64,000 bases of DNA from contig NZ_LFTY01000001.1 in the NCBI RefSeq assembly GCF_001078595.1, positions 738,031 through 802,030 on the forward strand, read 5' to 3'. Within the stretch, counting starts at the first letter, position 1; each line of letters starts with the position of its first letter. Both the position numbers and the translations under genes were made by a program. The notes beneath the pieces are model-generated. The model was not told where the DNA came from, did not search any database, and saw nothing but the letters and a program-made list of their open reading frames with translations. Below, in pieces: positions 29,958 through 38,696 of this stretch. Source of the DNA: Candidatus Rhodobacter oscarellae (lineage in GTDB: Bacteria > Pseudomonadota > Alphaproteobacteria > Rhodobacterales > Rhodobacteraceae).

Positions 29958-31244
29958 TCACTTGTTGTTGGCGTTGGTGTCCAGGTCTTCCTGGATTTTC
30001 TCCAGCGCCTCGTCGAGGCTCAGCTCGCCATTCATCGCCGAGGCCAGGTACTGCGTGGTGGCGTTGAACATCACGAAGCCGAACTTAGAGCCCTGCAGCC
30101 GATAGGCTTGCGGCGTTTGCTCGGCTGCGACGGCGGCCATCTTGGTGAAGGCGTCCAAGCCCTCGGCCACCGCGGGGCCGGCGCCCGCGCCTACGTAATC
30201 CAATCCTTCGGCCTGCAGCTTGGCGTGGGCCGGGATCGCGTAGGTGCGCGTGTACCATTCACGCGCCTGATCGTCGGCCCCCATCCAGGCGACGAACTTC
30301 GCCGCTGCGTCCTCTTTCTCGCTGTCGCCCGACTTGAAGGCCACCAGGCCCGCGCCGCCCGGCATGATGCCGCAGCCCGCCGGGCCGCAGGGCACCGGCA
30401 CCACCGTCCAGTCGAAGGAGTCGCCGACATTGTTCTGCACGTTGCGGGTGTTCCAAGAGCCGGACATGTAGAACGGCACTTCTTGGTTAAAGAACATCTC
30501 GTTGCCGTTGGCGTATTTGCTGCCCGAGACGGCGGGCCAGATGTCTGGCGGCATCAACCCACTCTTGTGCCAATCCAGCATAAGCTGCGCGAATTCCTTA
30601 TAGCCGTCATCGACAATGATCTTGCCGTCATCGCTGAAGTAAGCGGCGCCATAGGACATCGCGGGCCCGGCCATGCGGTGGCCAGAGCGGTCCATGACCA
30701 TGCCAGCATAGCTGTCGGTTGCGTCCATAACGGCCTGGGTCGCCTCCGCCCAGTCCTCCCAGGTCGCGCCCGGTCCTGGCAATTCAACCTCGGCCTCTTC
30801 GAACATGGTCAGGTTCACATAGGGCCCGGTGACGGTCATCTCGGTGTGATAAGCGTAGATCCCGCCGGGCTTGCCCGCGCGGTACCAAGACAGCACGGAG
30901 CCATAGTTGGCCTCCCACGCGTCGGCGTCCACATGCGGGGTCAGGTCCACATAGTAGGGGTTCAGCCCGCCCAGGTTCGTCACAAAGGCCAGATCGGGGC
31001 CGGTGCCCGCCTCTAGCTGGATCGGCAGTTGCTCGCGGATCACGTTATAGCCGACCTGGTTAACGGTGATCGTTACGCCCGGGTTTTCGGCCATGTACCG
31101 CTCAACCAGATCGCCGACGACCGGTCCTTTCAGATCGACGTCGCTGATCATCAGGTCCAGGTCCGCCGCCCAGGCGCCGGTGCCCAGCAGCAGGGCCGTG
31201 GTCAGCGCGGTGCCCGCAACCTTGTATTTTAGATGCATCGTCAT
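29958..31244 (-). CDS. ABC transporter sugar-binding protein
   Basis: 428-residue extracellular solute-binding protein of the family-1 (MalE-like) type. It has a Sec signal (cleavage around AWA-ADLDL, residue 26) and a strong GGGAGG Shine-Dalgarno 8 nt before the ATG. The mature protein contains the usual two-lobe features, including a GPDLAFVTNLGG segment and MPGGAGLVAFKSG near the hinge. It heads the long operon through to the esterase and should define substrate specificity; the sugar is not identifiable from sequence. Confidence 0.92.
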   Translation of the reverse strand: MTMHLKYKVAGTALTTALLLGTGAWAADLDLMISDVDLKGPVVGDLVERYMAENPGVTITVNQVGYNVIREQLPIQLEAGTGPDLAFVTNLGGLNPYYVDLTPHVDADAWEANYGSVLSWYRAGKPGGIYAYHTEMTVTGPYVNLTMFEEAEVELPGPGATWEDWAEATQAVMDATDSYAGMVMDRSGHRMAGPAMSYGAAYFSDDGKIIVDDGYKEFAQLMLDWHKSGLMPPDIWPAVSGSKYANGNEMFFNQEVPFYMSGSWNTRNVQNNVGDSFDWTVVPVPCGPAGCGIMPGGAGLVAFKSGDSEKEDAAAKFVAWMGADDQAREWYTRTYAIPAHAKLQAEGLDYVGAGAGPAVAEGLDAFTKMAAVAAEQTPQAYRLQGSKFGFVMFNATTQYLASAMNGELSLDEALEKIQEDLDTNANNK

Positions 31245-31359
31245 AATTCTTACCTCCCAAATGTACCCATCGGCATTAGCTGCAATGGGCAGGTAATGAA
31301 TACTGCAAGCAGAGTTCGAGTTGGGTCAACCGGCTTCGCTCGTTCGCGCCAGGGGTATA

Positions 31360-31373
31360 TGAAATATATTTCA
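31360..31373. promoter_or_regulatory. Perfect 14-bp palindrome TGAAATATATTTCA
   Basis: An exact palindrome in the divergent space between the sugar-binding-protein gene and the RNase D gene, about 115 bp upstream of the former. Its AT-rich nature stands out from the GC-rich flanks. It is a good operator candidate for the sugar operon; no regulator gene is adjacent. Confidence 0.5.
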
Positions 31374-31465
31374 CTCCCGCCGCCCAACTGGCCGTTGCCG
31401 TTTACAGCGGGTCGCCGACGTTCTATGCGAATTGAATCGAATACCCGTACGAGAAAGGCGCCGCC

Positions 31466-32077
31466 GTGGCCAATCACCTCTATCAGAAAGACCTGCCGGA
31501 TGGGCTGGACCTGGGCCCTGTTGTGGCCATCGACTGCGAGACGATGGGGCTGAACCCGCATCGCGACCGGCTGTGCCTGGTGCAGATGTCCAACGGCGAC
31601 GGCAACGCGCATCTGGTGCAGGTGGCCAAGGGGCAGAGCCAGGCGCCGAACCTGGCGCGCATGCTGGGCGACCCCAACGTGCTCAAGCTGTTCCACTTTG
31701 GGCGCTTTGACATCGCGGTGCTGCTGCAGGCCTTCGGCGTGCGGACCGCGCCGGTCTACTGCACCAAGATCGCCTCGAAGCTGGTGCGCACCTATACCGA
31801 CCGGCACGGGCTGAAGAACCTGCTGGACGAGCTCTTGGGCGTGGACATCTCCAAGCAGCAGCAGATGAGCGACTGGGGCGCGGCAGAGCTGACCGAGGCG
31901 CAGCTTGACTATGCCGCCTCGGACGTTTTGTACCTGCACCGCATGAAAGAGGCGCTGGACGCGCGGCTGGCGCGCGAGAAGCGGACCGAGCTGGCGCAGT
32001 CCTGCTTCGACTTCTTGCCCGCCCGCGCCGAACTTGACCTCAAAGGCTGGCCCGAAATTGACATATTCGCCCATTAA
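31466..32077 (+). CDS. rnd: Short RNase D-like 3'-5' exonuclease
   Basis: 203 residues covering only the DEDD exonuclease domain, with D23 and E25 in AIDCETMGL and the later YAASDVLYLHRM motif giving the final Asp. HRDC domains of E. coli RNase D are absent, as is usual for the short alphaproteobacterial form. It acts in tRNA/structured RNA 3' trimming. kdsD follows after 9 bp, so the two are probably one operon. Confidence 0.9.
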   Translation: MANHLYQKDLPDGLDLGPVVAIDCETMGLNPHRDRLCLVQMSNGDGNAHLVQVAKGQSQAPNLARMLGDPNVLKLFHFGRFDIAVLLQAFGVRTAPVYCTKIASKLVRTYTDRHGLKNLLDELLGVDISKQQQMSDWGAAELTEAQLDYAASDVLYLHRMKEALDARLAREKRTELAQSCFDFLPARAELDLKGWPEIDIFAH

Positions 32078-32086
32078 CCTGGACGC

Positions 32087-33055
32087 ATGCTAAACCGGAT
32101 GGACCAGAACAAGTTCCTCTCCACAGGCCGCCGCGTGGTCACCCGCGAGGCCCAGGCGTTGCACCTGCTGTCGTCCGCGCTGGATGACAGCTTTGGCCAG
32201 GCGGTCGAGATGATGCTGGGCGCCACGGGGCGCGTGATCGTCTCGGGCATGGGCAAATCCGGCCATATCGCGCGAAAGATCGCCGCGACCTTTGCCTCGA
32301 CCGGGACGCCCGCGCATTTCGTGCACCCCGCCGAGGCCAGCCATGGCGACTTAGGCATGATGGCGCAGGGCGACGTGGCGCTGGTGCTGTCGAACTCTGG
32401 CGAGACCGCCGAGCTGGCGGATCTGGTCGCCTACACCCGCCGCTTTGGGATCTCGCTGATCGGGATCGCCTCGCGCCGCGAAAGCACCCTGCTGACGCAA
32501 TGCGATGTCTGCTTGGTGCTGCCGCCCGCGGATGAGGCCTGCGAGCAGGGGATCGTGCCGACCACGTCAACCTCGATGTCCCTGGCCCTGGGCGACGCGA
32601 TGGCCATCGCCATGATGGAGCACCGCGAGTTCACGCCCGAGCATTTCCGCCAGTTCCACCCCGGCGGCAAGCTGGGCGCACGGCTGAGCAAGGCCGCCGA
32701 CCTGATGCATACCGACCTGCCGCTTGTGTCGCCCGACACCGATATGGGCGAGGCCCTGCTGGTGATGAGCCAAAAGGGCTTTGGCGTGCTGGGCGTGCAG
32801 GACGAGACGGGGCTGATCGGTGTCGTCACCGACGGCGACCTGCGCCGCAACATGGACGGCCTGCTGGAGCGCACCGCGCGCGAGGTCATGACCGCCGAGC
32901 CCACCACCATCGGCCCCGACGCCCTGGCCGAGTCCGCCGTGGCCGTGATGAACGAGCGCCGGATCACATCCCTCTTCGTGGTCGACCCCGAAAGCAGCCG
33001 CAATGCGGTGGGCATCCTGCACGTGCATGACTGCCTGCGCGCCGGCATCGGCTAG
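32087..33055 (+). CDS. kdsD: KdsD/KpsF, arabinose-5-phosphate isomerase
   Basis: 322 residues: an N-terminal SIS domain (about 40-175, with VSGMGKSGHIARKIAATFASTGTPA) and two CBS domains (about 205-322). It converts ribulose-5-phosphate to arabinose-5-phosphate, the first step to the Kdo of lipopolysaccharide. The start may be the ATG at 32087 or at 32099. In many Rhodobacterales lptC and lptA follow, but here a cytochrome gene does. Confidence 0.93.
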   Translation: MLNRMDQNKFLSTGRRVVTREAQALHLLSSALDDSFGQAVEMMLGATGRVIVSGMGKSGHIARKIAATFASTGTPAHFVHPAEASHGDLGMMAQGDVALVLSNSGETAELADLVAYTRRFGISLIGIASRRESTLLTQCDVCLVLPPADEACEQGIVPTTSTSMSLALGDAMAIAMMEHREFTPEHFRQFHPGGKLGARLSKAADLMHTDLPLVSPDTDMGEALLVMSQKGFGVLGVQDETGLIGVVTDGDLRRNMDGLLERTAREVMTAEPTTIGPDALAESAVAVMNERRITSLFVVDPESSRNAVGILHVHDCLRAGIG

Positions 33056-33123
33056 GCGCGAAGATCCGCGCAACCACCAAATGCCAAGATGCCGCAGTAG
33101 TCCTGCGCCGCGGAATGAATAAG

Positions 33124-33163
33124 TTGTAGCTTGCTCGTGTTGTTCTACAATTGCCAACACGAG
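33124..33163 (+). promoter_or_regulatory. Interleaved inverted repeats (possible RNA pseudoknot) upstream of a cytochrome gene
   Basis: TTGTAG (33124-33129) can pair with CTACAA (33145-33150), and CTCGTGTTG (33134-33142) with CAACACGAG (33155-33163). The four arms interleave with short connecting loops of 4, 2 and 4 nt, as in an H-type pseudoknot. The longer pair alone is a 9-bp hairpin. It lies 60 bp upstream of the cytochrome start. Confidence 0.4.
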
Positions 33164-33223
33164 ACCGGGCTGCGCGCCCCGCGCGCGCACCCGGTTTGAA
33201 CCCGTCAAGGAGAAGGTCGCCAA

Positions 33224-33730
33224 ATGAAAACCATTAGCTCCCTAGCCGCCATAGCCACGCTCGCCGCCGCGCCGGTCTTGGCCGAAAGCCACCTGTCGGA
33301 CGGCGCAATGATGGGCGAGGCGGATTTCACCCGCTGCCAGACCTGCCACGTGGTGCAGGACGAAGAGGGCAATATTCTAGCGGGCAAGCGCTCCAAGACC
33401 GGGCCGAACCTCTATGGCATCATGGGCGCGCCCATGGGCAGCGTCGAGGGCTATCGCTATGGCCCGGGCCTCCTGGCGGCCAAGGAGGCCGGGCTGGTCT
33501 GGACCGAAGAGAATATGATCGCCTGGCTGGTCGACCCCAAAGCGTTCCTGAAGGGTCTAGAGCTCGACAAGGACCGCACCAAGATGACCTACCGCGTGCG
33601 CGCCGATAGGAAGACCGACCGCAGCGCCGAGGACGTCGCCCGCAACTACGCGGATTTCCTCAAAGAGATCGGGCCGCAGATGCCCGAGGCCGAGACCGAA
33701 GCCGAGGCGGAAGAGGTCGAAACCAACTAG
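33224..33730 (+). CDS. Periplasmic class I cytochrome c
   Basis: 168 residues with a Sec signal (cleavage after VLA, residue 20). A single heme site CQTCH is at residues 38-42. The likely axial methionine is M121 in DRTKMTYRV. The overall length and GPNLYGIMGAP motif fit a cytochrome c2/c-556-like electron carrier. The C-terminus ends in a Glu/Ala-rich tail (about residues 150-168), which is unusual. Strong AAGGAGAAGG lies upstream of the ATG. The redox partner is unknown. Confidence 0.9.
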   Translation: MKTISSLAAIATLAAAPVLAESHLSDGAMMGEADFTRCQTCHVVQDEEGNILAGKRSKTGPNLYGIMGAPMGSVEGYRYGPGLLAAKEAGLVWTEENMIAWLVDPKAFLKGLELDKDRTKMTYRVRADRKTDRSAEDVARNYADFLKEIGPQMPEAETEAEAEEVETN

Positions 33731-34545
33731 GCCAGATGCCGCTTTAGGATCGGCGCCAGCGCCAGCGCCAGGCGCCGATGCACGACGGGCCCCAGAAGTT
33801 CCTCGGCGGCGGGTTGCTCTAGCGCGCCGAAAACCATCTCGTCGAACCCGGCGGCGCGCTCCTCTGGCGTGGCGACGATCTCGACCGTCTCGGCGACGCG
33901 GTCCGCAAGGCGGGCGATCATATCGCGGTCGATGAACATCGGCTCGGTGTCGATGGGGCCCTCGCCCGGCGCGTGGTCGGCCAGCCAGAGCAGCACGACC
34001 TTGCCGCCGATTTGATCCAGCAGGTCGGACATGCGGGCCACCCAGGCCTCGCGCAGCTCCGTTTCGACCATGCCGAACTTCTCGGGGCTGACCGCGGCCA
34101 GGCTCGACAGCAGGTGCCGGGTAAAGCTGAACTCGGTAAAGTCCACCTCGGCGTAGATCTTATGCAGCAGCGAGGAGGCCCGCAGGAAGCGGTCGTTGCG
34201 GCGCGGATGCACCGCGTAGTAGCGGTTCGACATGTTCTGCGCGCCCATGACCTGGATCACGGTGACCCTGGCGTTGGCGCAGATCTCCAGCAGGCTCTTA
34301 TCCGTCAGATAGGCGTCCACCCCGACATTCGCGCAGCCCAGGTTCACCGCCTTCACGCCGGTCTCATGCTCTGCCAGCGTTGGGAACGGAAGCTCAACGA
34401 ATTTGCCGTAGGTCTCGATGCCACCCAGGAAGGCCACGTAGTCGCCGCTAAGGCGCCGCCGCGGCCCCCGGAAGAGAAGTTTCGATCTGCCATAGCGACA
34501 CGGAAAGTAGTCCAGGACCTCTGGCCCATGGCTTTCGTAGGTCAT
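33727..34545 (-). CDS. DUF6473 family protein
   Basis: 272 residues. The N-terminus (MTYESHGPEVLDYFPCRYGRSKLLFRGPRR) and the YVAFLGGIETYGKF and NLGCANVGVDAYL segments match the DUF6473 family common in Rhodobacteraceae. The fold looks like an SGNH-hydrolase/sulfotransferase-neighbour type, but I cannot assign an activity. No signal peptide or membrane helix is evident. Its 3' end overlaps the convergent cytochrome gene by 4 bp. Confidence 0.75.
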   Translation of the reverse strand: MTYESHGPEVLDYFPCRYGRSKLLFRGPRRRLSGDYVAFLGGIETYGKFVELPFPTLAEHETGVKAVNLGCANVGVDAYLTDKSLLEICANARVTVIQVMGAQNMSNRYYAVHPRRNDRFLRASSLLHKIYAEVDFTEFSFTRHLLSSLAAVSPEKFGMVETELREAWVARMSDLLDQIGGKVVLLWLADHAPGEGPIDTEPMFIDRDMIARLADRVAETVEIVATPEERAAGFDEMVFGALEQPAAEELLGPVVHRRLALALAPILKRHLA

Positions 34546-34703
34546 TCCACCACCCAGTTTTCTTCACCCAATTTAGAGATTCGCAGAGAATCCTTTCCAA
34601 GCGGCTAATGGTGGGAATTGAGACGAATTGCGCATGCCATTGGCCCTTGGCGGCCCTGCCCGGTCGGCTTAAGGTCGCAGCAACAGCGCTAGGAGCGACA
34701 AGT

Positions 34704-35579
34704 ATGCAAATTCAATCGGTGGGCGTCGTAGGGGCCGGGCAGATGGGCAACGGCATCGCGCATGTGCTGTCGCTGGCCGGCTATGACGTGCTGCTCAACG
34801 ACATCAGCGAAGAGGCGATCGGCGCGGCCCTGGACCTCATCCGCAGTAACATGACCCGCCAGGTGGGGCGCGGCAAGATCGCCGAGGCCGATATGGAGGC
34901 CGCCATCGCGCGCATCCGCGGGACGCGGGTGCTGTCCGATCTGGGCGCCACCGATCTGGTGATCGAGGCCGCGACAGAGCGCGAGACCGTCAAGCAGGCG
35001 ATCTTCGAGGACCTGCTGCCGCATCTGCAGCCGCACACGATCCTGACCTCGAACACCTCGTCGATCTCGATCACACGGCTGGCCAGCCGCACCGACCGGC
35101 CCGAGAAATTCATGGGCTTCCACTTCATGAACCCGGTGCCGGTGATGCAGCTCGTCGAGCTGATCCGCGGCATCGCCACCGACGAGCCGACCTATAAGGC
35201 CTGCTACGCGGTGGTGGAGCGTCTGGGCAAGACCGCCGCCAGCGCCGAGGACTTCCCCGCCTTCATCGTGAACCGCATCCTGATGCCGATGATCAACGAG
35301 GCGGTCTATACGCTCTATGAGGGCGTCGGGAACGTGAACTCGATCGACCAGGCGATGAAGCTGGGCACGAACCACCCGATGGGGCCGCTGGAGCTGGCGG
35401 ATTTCATCGGTCTGGACACCTGCCTGGCGATCATGAACGTGCTGCATGACGGGCTGGCGGATACCAAGTATCGCCCCTGCCCGCTGCTGACGAAGTATGT
35501 CGAGGCCGGCTGGCTGGGGCGCAAGACCCAGCGCGGCTTCTATGACTATCGGGGCGAGGTTCCAGTCCCGACGCGCTAA
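34704..35579 (+). CDS. 3-hydroxybutyryl-CoA dehydrogenase
   Basis: 291 residues from the ATG at 34704 (AGGAG upstream, conserved N-terminus following). The NAD-binding motif VGVVGAGQMGNGIAHVLSLAGYDV is clear. The family signature GFHFMNPVPVMQLVELIRG contains the catalytic histidine, and the C-terminal dimerisation domain has GTNHPMGPLELADFIGLD. It oxidises (S)-3-hydroxybutyryl-CoA in beta-oxidation, butyrate or PHB-related metabolism. The monofunctional length excludes a FadB fusion. Confidence 0.93.
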   Translation: MQIQSVGVVGAGQMGNGIAHVLSLAGYDVLLNDISEEAIGAALDLIRSNMTRQVGRGKIAEADMEAAIARIRGTRVLSDLGATDLVIEAATERETVKQAIFEDLLPHLQPHTILTSNTSSISITRLASRTDRPEKFMGFHFMNPVPVMQLVELIRGIATDEPTYKACYAVVERLGKTAASAEDFPAFIVNRILMPMINEAVYTLYEGVGNVNSIDQAMKLGTNHPMGPLELADFIGLDTCLAIMNVLHDGLADTKYRPCPLLTKYVEAGWLGRKTQRGFYDYRGEVPVPTR

Positions 35580-35589
35580 TCTGGGCGGC

Positions 35590-35635
35590 GCAAAACTCTT
35601 TGAAGAGTTTTGCAAATTTCTTGAAAGAAATTTGC
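35590..35635 (-). repeat. Palindrome pair (half element)
   Basis: Two adjacent palindromes share a GC: arms GCAAAACTCTT/AAGAGTTTTGC (35590-35613) and GCAAATTTCTT/AAGAAATTTGC (35612-35635). The order ACTC then TTTC corresponds to the first pair of the composite element in inverted orientation. It begins 10 bp after the dehydrogenase stop, between convergent genes. Confidence 0.85.
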
Positions 35636-35689
35636 GTCGCGCTCCAACGGCTCGCGAAGGACCTAGAACAGGTTCTGCAGTGAGAGGCT

Positions 35690-36604
35690 TTAGGCGTCCG
35701 GGTTGTCGCGCAGGGCCAGGGTGCGCTTGCGCAGCCAGGCCATAAGGGCGCGCGGCTCGCCCATGAGGTCGGCCATCTCTTCGGGCGGGATCGGGTTGCC
35801 GATAACCGGGGCCTGCGGCTTTTTGCAGGCCGCCACGATCTCGTGCAGCAGCAGGCCCTGGCGCAGCGTCGCCGACAGCCTGTTGGCGATCTGGTACTTG
35901 CGCGAGTTCGAGCCGGGGAAGAACACCGGCACCACGGTCGCGCCCGAGCGCCGGATCATCTTGGCGGTGAAGACGTTCCACTCGCCCTCCACCACGGGGC
36001 CCATCATCGTCTCGGAGGCGGCGACCACGCCCGACGGGAACAGCGCGACCACGCCGCCATCGGCCAGCTGCTTCATCGCGGCGGCGCGCATCTCGATCCC
36101 CTTCTGCTGCGCGTCCTCCTCATGCGGGAACGGCACCGGGATCAAAAAGCTCGCCGCGATCTCGTCGATCCCCGTCAGGATCGAGCGCGTCAGCACCTTG
36201 TAATCGACGCGGGACTTGCTGATCAGGTCCGAGATCACCATCCCGTCCACCAGCCCGTGCGGGTGGTTGGCCACGATGATCACCGGGCCGTCCTTTGGGA
36301 TCCGGTCCAGCTGCGCCTGCGGCGTCAGCAGGTCGATCTGCATCACCTCCAGCGCGTCGGCCCAGAACGTGCGGGCCTCGTGCGGGGCGTTGGCCTGGAA
36401 CTGCCGCAGCATCTTGATGATGGTGATCTTGCCGGTCAGCCATTCCAGCGCGCGGATGGCGTTCGCCTTCCACGCGTTGTCGAACGTGTTGGCATAGGTC
36501 AGCCGGCGGCGGTCGTATTTGGAAGGCTCGGACGACGACAGGTCGGGGCGCGCCGCGCCCTGGCCCTGCATCATCATCCGCTGTTGCGTGCTGCTGTCCA
36601 CCAA
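35690..36604 (-). CDS. Lysophospholipid acyltransferase family protein (PlsC-like)
   Basis: 304 residues with the acyltransferase HxxxxD motif in IIVANHPHGLVDGMVI (about residues 107-122) and a FPSGVVAASETM-type glycerophosphate-binding block near residue 185. It probably acylates a lysolipid or ornithine-type lipid at the inner membrane; the hemolysin-like subclass in Rhodobacteraceae often does so. The substrate is not determinable. It lies 27 bp downstream of nothing on its own strand; ptsH starts to its left in the opposite reading order, so co-transcription with the PTS genes is uncertain. Confidence 0.8.
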   Translation of the reverse strand: MVDSSTQQRMMMQGQGAARPDLSSSEPSKYDRRRLTYANTFDNAWKANAIRALEWLTGKITIIKMLRQFQANAPHEARTFWADALEVMQIDLLTPQAQLDRIPKDGPVIIVANHPHGLVDGMVISDLISKSRVDYKVLTRSILTGIDEIAASFLIPVPFPHEEDAQQKGIEMRAAAMKQLADGGVVALFPSGVVAASETMMGPVVEGEWNVFTAKMIRRSGATVVPVFFPGSNSRKYQIANRLSATLRQGLLLHEIVAACKKPQAPVIGNPIPPEEMADLMGEPRALMAWLRKRTLALRDNPDA

Positions 36605-36631
36605 AGTCAGCGGCCTCCCCTGCGGTTACTT

Positions 36632-36907
36632 CTACATGTCTTCGCCGAAGCGATCCCCAACGAGCGCCTCGATGGCGTCGGCAAGTGCCTCGGCCTGCGC
36701 CCCGTCCGTTTGCACCTCAATAGTGGTTCCTATTGAAGCTGCCAACATTAAAAGCCCCATAATGCTGTCGCCAGAGGCCTCCATACCGTCGTTTTGCACG
36801 ACTGCCGTTGCGTCAAAAGATTCCACCACCTCCACCAGCTTGGCCGAGGCGCGGGCGTGCAGCCCTTTTACGTTGATGATCTCGAGGCTGCGGGTGATCG
36901 AGGCCAT
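36632..36907 (-). CDS. ptsH: HPr-family phosphocarrier protein
   Basis: 91 residues. The phosphorylated His17 is in GLHARASAKLVEV, and the HprK-target Ser48 is in EASGDSIMGLLML. Both sites are intact, so HPr can receive phosphate from EI and be modified by the HprK encoded in the same locus. This is part of the alphaproteobacterial regulatory PTS, which signals carbon status rather than transporting sugar. 7 bp separate it from the EIIA gene. Confidence 0.94.
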   Translation of the reverse strand: MASITRSLEIINVKGLHARASAKLVEVVESFDATAVVQNDGMEASGDSIMGLLMLAASIGTTIEVQTDGAQAEALADAIEALVGDRFGEDM

Positions 36908-36914
36908 CCCGCGC

Positions 36915-37307
36915 TCAGCCCAGCACGCCGTCGCAGCAGTCGATATACTTCCGCCCCGCGTTCAGCGCCCGCGTCACCGCATCCGACAGCTCCAGGTGCC
37001 GCGACTTCGCCAGCTTGACCAGCATCGGCAGGTTCGCCCCGTAGATGATCTTGCGGTCGGCGCAGTTGCAGGCGTTCATCGACAGGTTGCTGGGCGATCC
37101 GCCGAACATGTCGGTGACCACGACCACGCCGTCGCCGCTATCGACGTTATCCGCGGCGTCGCAGATCTCGGTCTGTTTCTTGGAGCGGTCATGGTCCGCC
37201 TCGATCGAGATCGCGCGCACGCCGTTTTGCGTTCCCACCACGTGCTCGACGGCGGAAAGGTATTCCCTTGCAAGGCCCCCATGGGCCACAATCACAATTC
37301 CGATCAC
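36915..37307 (-). CDS. PTS EIIA-Man domain protein
   Basis: 130 residues, a single mannose-type EIIA domain. The phospho-accepting His9 is in [14 protein letters not shown], and the dimer core has [18 protein letters not shown]. No EIIB/C/D transport components are present, so it serves as a phosphorelay output that probably reports PEP/pyruvate balance. Its start overlaps the rapZ stop in an ATGA. Confidence 0.93.
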   Translation of the reverse strand: MIGIVIVAHGGLAREYLSAVEHVVGTQNGVRAISIEADHDRSKKQTEICDAADNVDSGDGVVVVTDMFGGSPSNLSMNACNCADRKIIYGANLPMLVKLAKSRHLELSDAVTRALNAGRKYIDCCDGVLG

Positions 37308-38218
37308 AGGCTTACCCCAGCTTGCGGCGGTACGGATCGGGCGTGCCGCTCAAGTTCCCTATGCCTTATAGACGCCTGCCAGCCCTGGTTTGCAAGGGCC
37401 TTTCCCAGCTTTTCGGTCATCATGACGCTCCGGTGCTTGCCTCCTGTGCATCCGAACCCGATTGTCAGATGCGACTTGCCCTCGGCTTGGAACGCCGGCA
37501 GCAACAATAGGACCATATCCGCGACTTTGTCGAAGAACGGCGCGCAGAGCGGGTCCGCGGCCACATATCCCGCCACCCCCGAATCGCGGCCGTCCCGGGC
37601 GCGCAGCGCGGGCTCCCAATAGGGGTTGCGCAGAAAGCGGCAGTCAAAGACCAGGTCCACGCCGCGGGGCACGCCGCGCTTGTACGAGAAAGACTGCACC
37701 GAGATCGCCAGCCGCCGCGCGGGCTCTGGGTCGTACCATTCCTGCAATGCGGCGCGCAGCTCGTGCGGCGACAGCTCGGACGTGTCCAAGAGCACCGTCG
37801 CCTGGTGCCGGATCGGCGCCAGCAGCTCGATCTCGCGCACGATGCCCACGCCCGGCGCGTCCCCCGGAGACATCGGGTGCCTGCGCCGCGTTTCTGAGAA
37901 GCGCCGCAGCAAGACCTCCTGCGTGCAATCCAGATAGAGAACCTCCGAGTCGATCTCGGGGTCCGCCGCCAAGCGCCGGATCGTGTCCAGCACCGCGTTC
38001 ACCTCAAAGTCGCGGTTGCGCACGTCGAGGCCCAGCGCCAGGGGCCGCTCCAAGGGCGGGCCGTCCAGCAGCCGCGGCAGAAGGTTCAGGGGCAGGTTGT
38101 CGATCGACTCAAAGCCCAGATCCTCCAGGACGTTGATCGCGGTGGACCGCCCGGCGCCCGAGGGGCCGGTCACCAACACAACACGGTGGCTTGGGATTTC
38201 TGAGTTTCGTCCGGTCAA
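37304..38218 (-). CDS. rapZ: RapZ, RNase adapter / nucleotide-binding protein
   Basis: 304 residues. The N-terminal kinase-like domain has Walker A GPSGAGRS (18-25) and [16 protein letters not shown]. The C-terminal domain has [30 protein letters not shown] and [14 protein letters not shown], both diagnostic. In E. coli RapZ senses glucosamine-6-phosphate and guides RNase E. In alphaproteobacteria it is linked to HprK as here. Starts and stops overlap on both sides, so hprK-rapZ-EIIA are translationally coupled. Confidence 0.96.
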   Translation of the reverse strand: MTGRNSEIPSHRVVLVTGPSGAGRSTAINVLEDLGFESIDNLPLNLLPRLLDGPPLERPLALGLDVRNRDFEVNAVLDTIRRLAADPEIDSEVLYLDCTQEVLLRRFSETRRRHPMSPGDAPGVGIVREIELLAPIRHQATVLLDTSELSPHELRAALQEWYDPEPARRLAISVQSFSYKRGVPRGVDLVFDCRFLRNPYWEPALRARDGRDSGVAGYVAADPLCAPFFDKVADMVLLLLPAFQAEGKSHLTIGFGCTGGKHRSVMMTEKLGKALANQGWQASIRHRELERHARSVPPQAGVSL

Positions 38219-38628
38219 CGGTCCGCCTTTCCTCCCTTAAGGTATTGCATCAGCCCCGCGGCGAAAGCCGCGCTCTCGACCTTGTGAAGCAGGGGCAAGG
38301 CGCAGCCGCAAAGCTCTATCGTCTGGTCCGCGGGCAACCGCGCCGTGGACAATGCCGCCATGTCGACCACAACCGCCACCGGGACATCATCCACGGCGTC
38401 CGCGTTCAACAGCCCAAGGCCGCGCATCTCGATCAAACCGCGAATAGAGGCCGGCGCGCGGGCCAGCAGGCGCCCATCCGCTGCGGCGATATCCGTCTGG
38501 TCGTCGGCCACAAGCCGCGCGCCAAGCGCCATCAACTGCAGCGCAAGCGCCGACTTGCCGCTGCCGGATGCGCCGGTCAACAGCGCGGCTTTGCCTTGGA
38601 CGGCAACGCAACTGGCATGCAGCCGCAT
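38215..38628 (-). CDS. hprK: HprK, short HPr kinase/phosphorylase
   Basis: 137 residues, only the C-terminal catalytic half of Gram-positive HprK, which is the normal alphaproteobacterial form. The P-loop GASGSGKS is at residues 19-26, and LVADDQTDI follows. The K3 loop-like [13 protein letters not shown] is intact. It phosphorylates HPr on Ser48. It lies 68 bp downstream of chvG. Confidence 0.95.
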   Translation of the reverse strand: MRLHASCVAVQGKAALLTGASGSGKSALALQLMALGARLVADDQTDIAAADGRLLARAPASIRGLIEMRGLGLLNADAVDDVPVAVVVDMAALSTARLPADQTIELCGCALPLLHKVESAAFAAGLMQYLKGGKADR

Positions 38629-38696
38629 CCGCGAGTTCCTTGGTTGGGCGAAGGGGTGAGCGCCCCCCGCCTTCAGTTAGTTCGAAGGGCGCTCGG

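Noticed and set aside
34689-35981. 430-codon minus-strand open frame
   Set aside because: Antisense to the hydroxybutyryl-CoA dehydrogenase gene and crossing a palindrome pair; composition is shadow-like.
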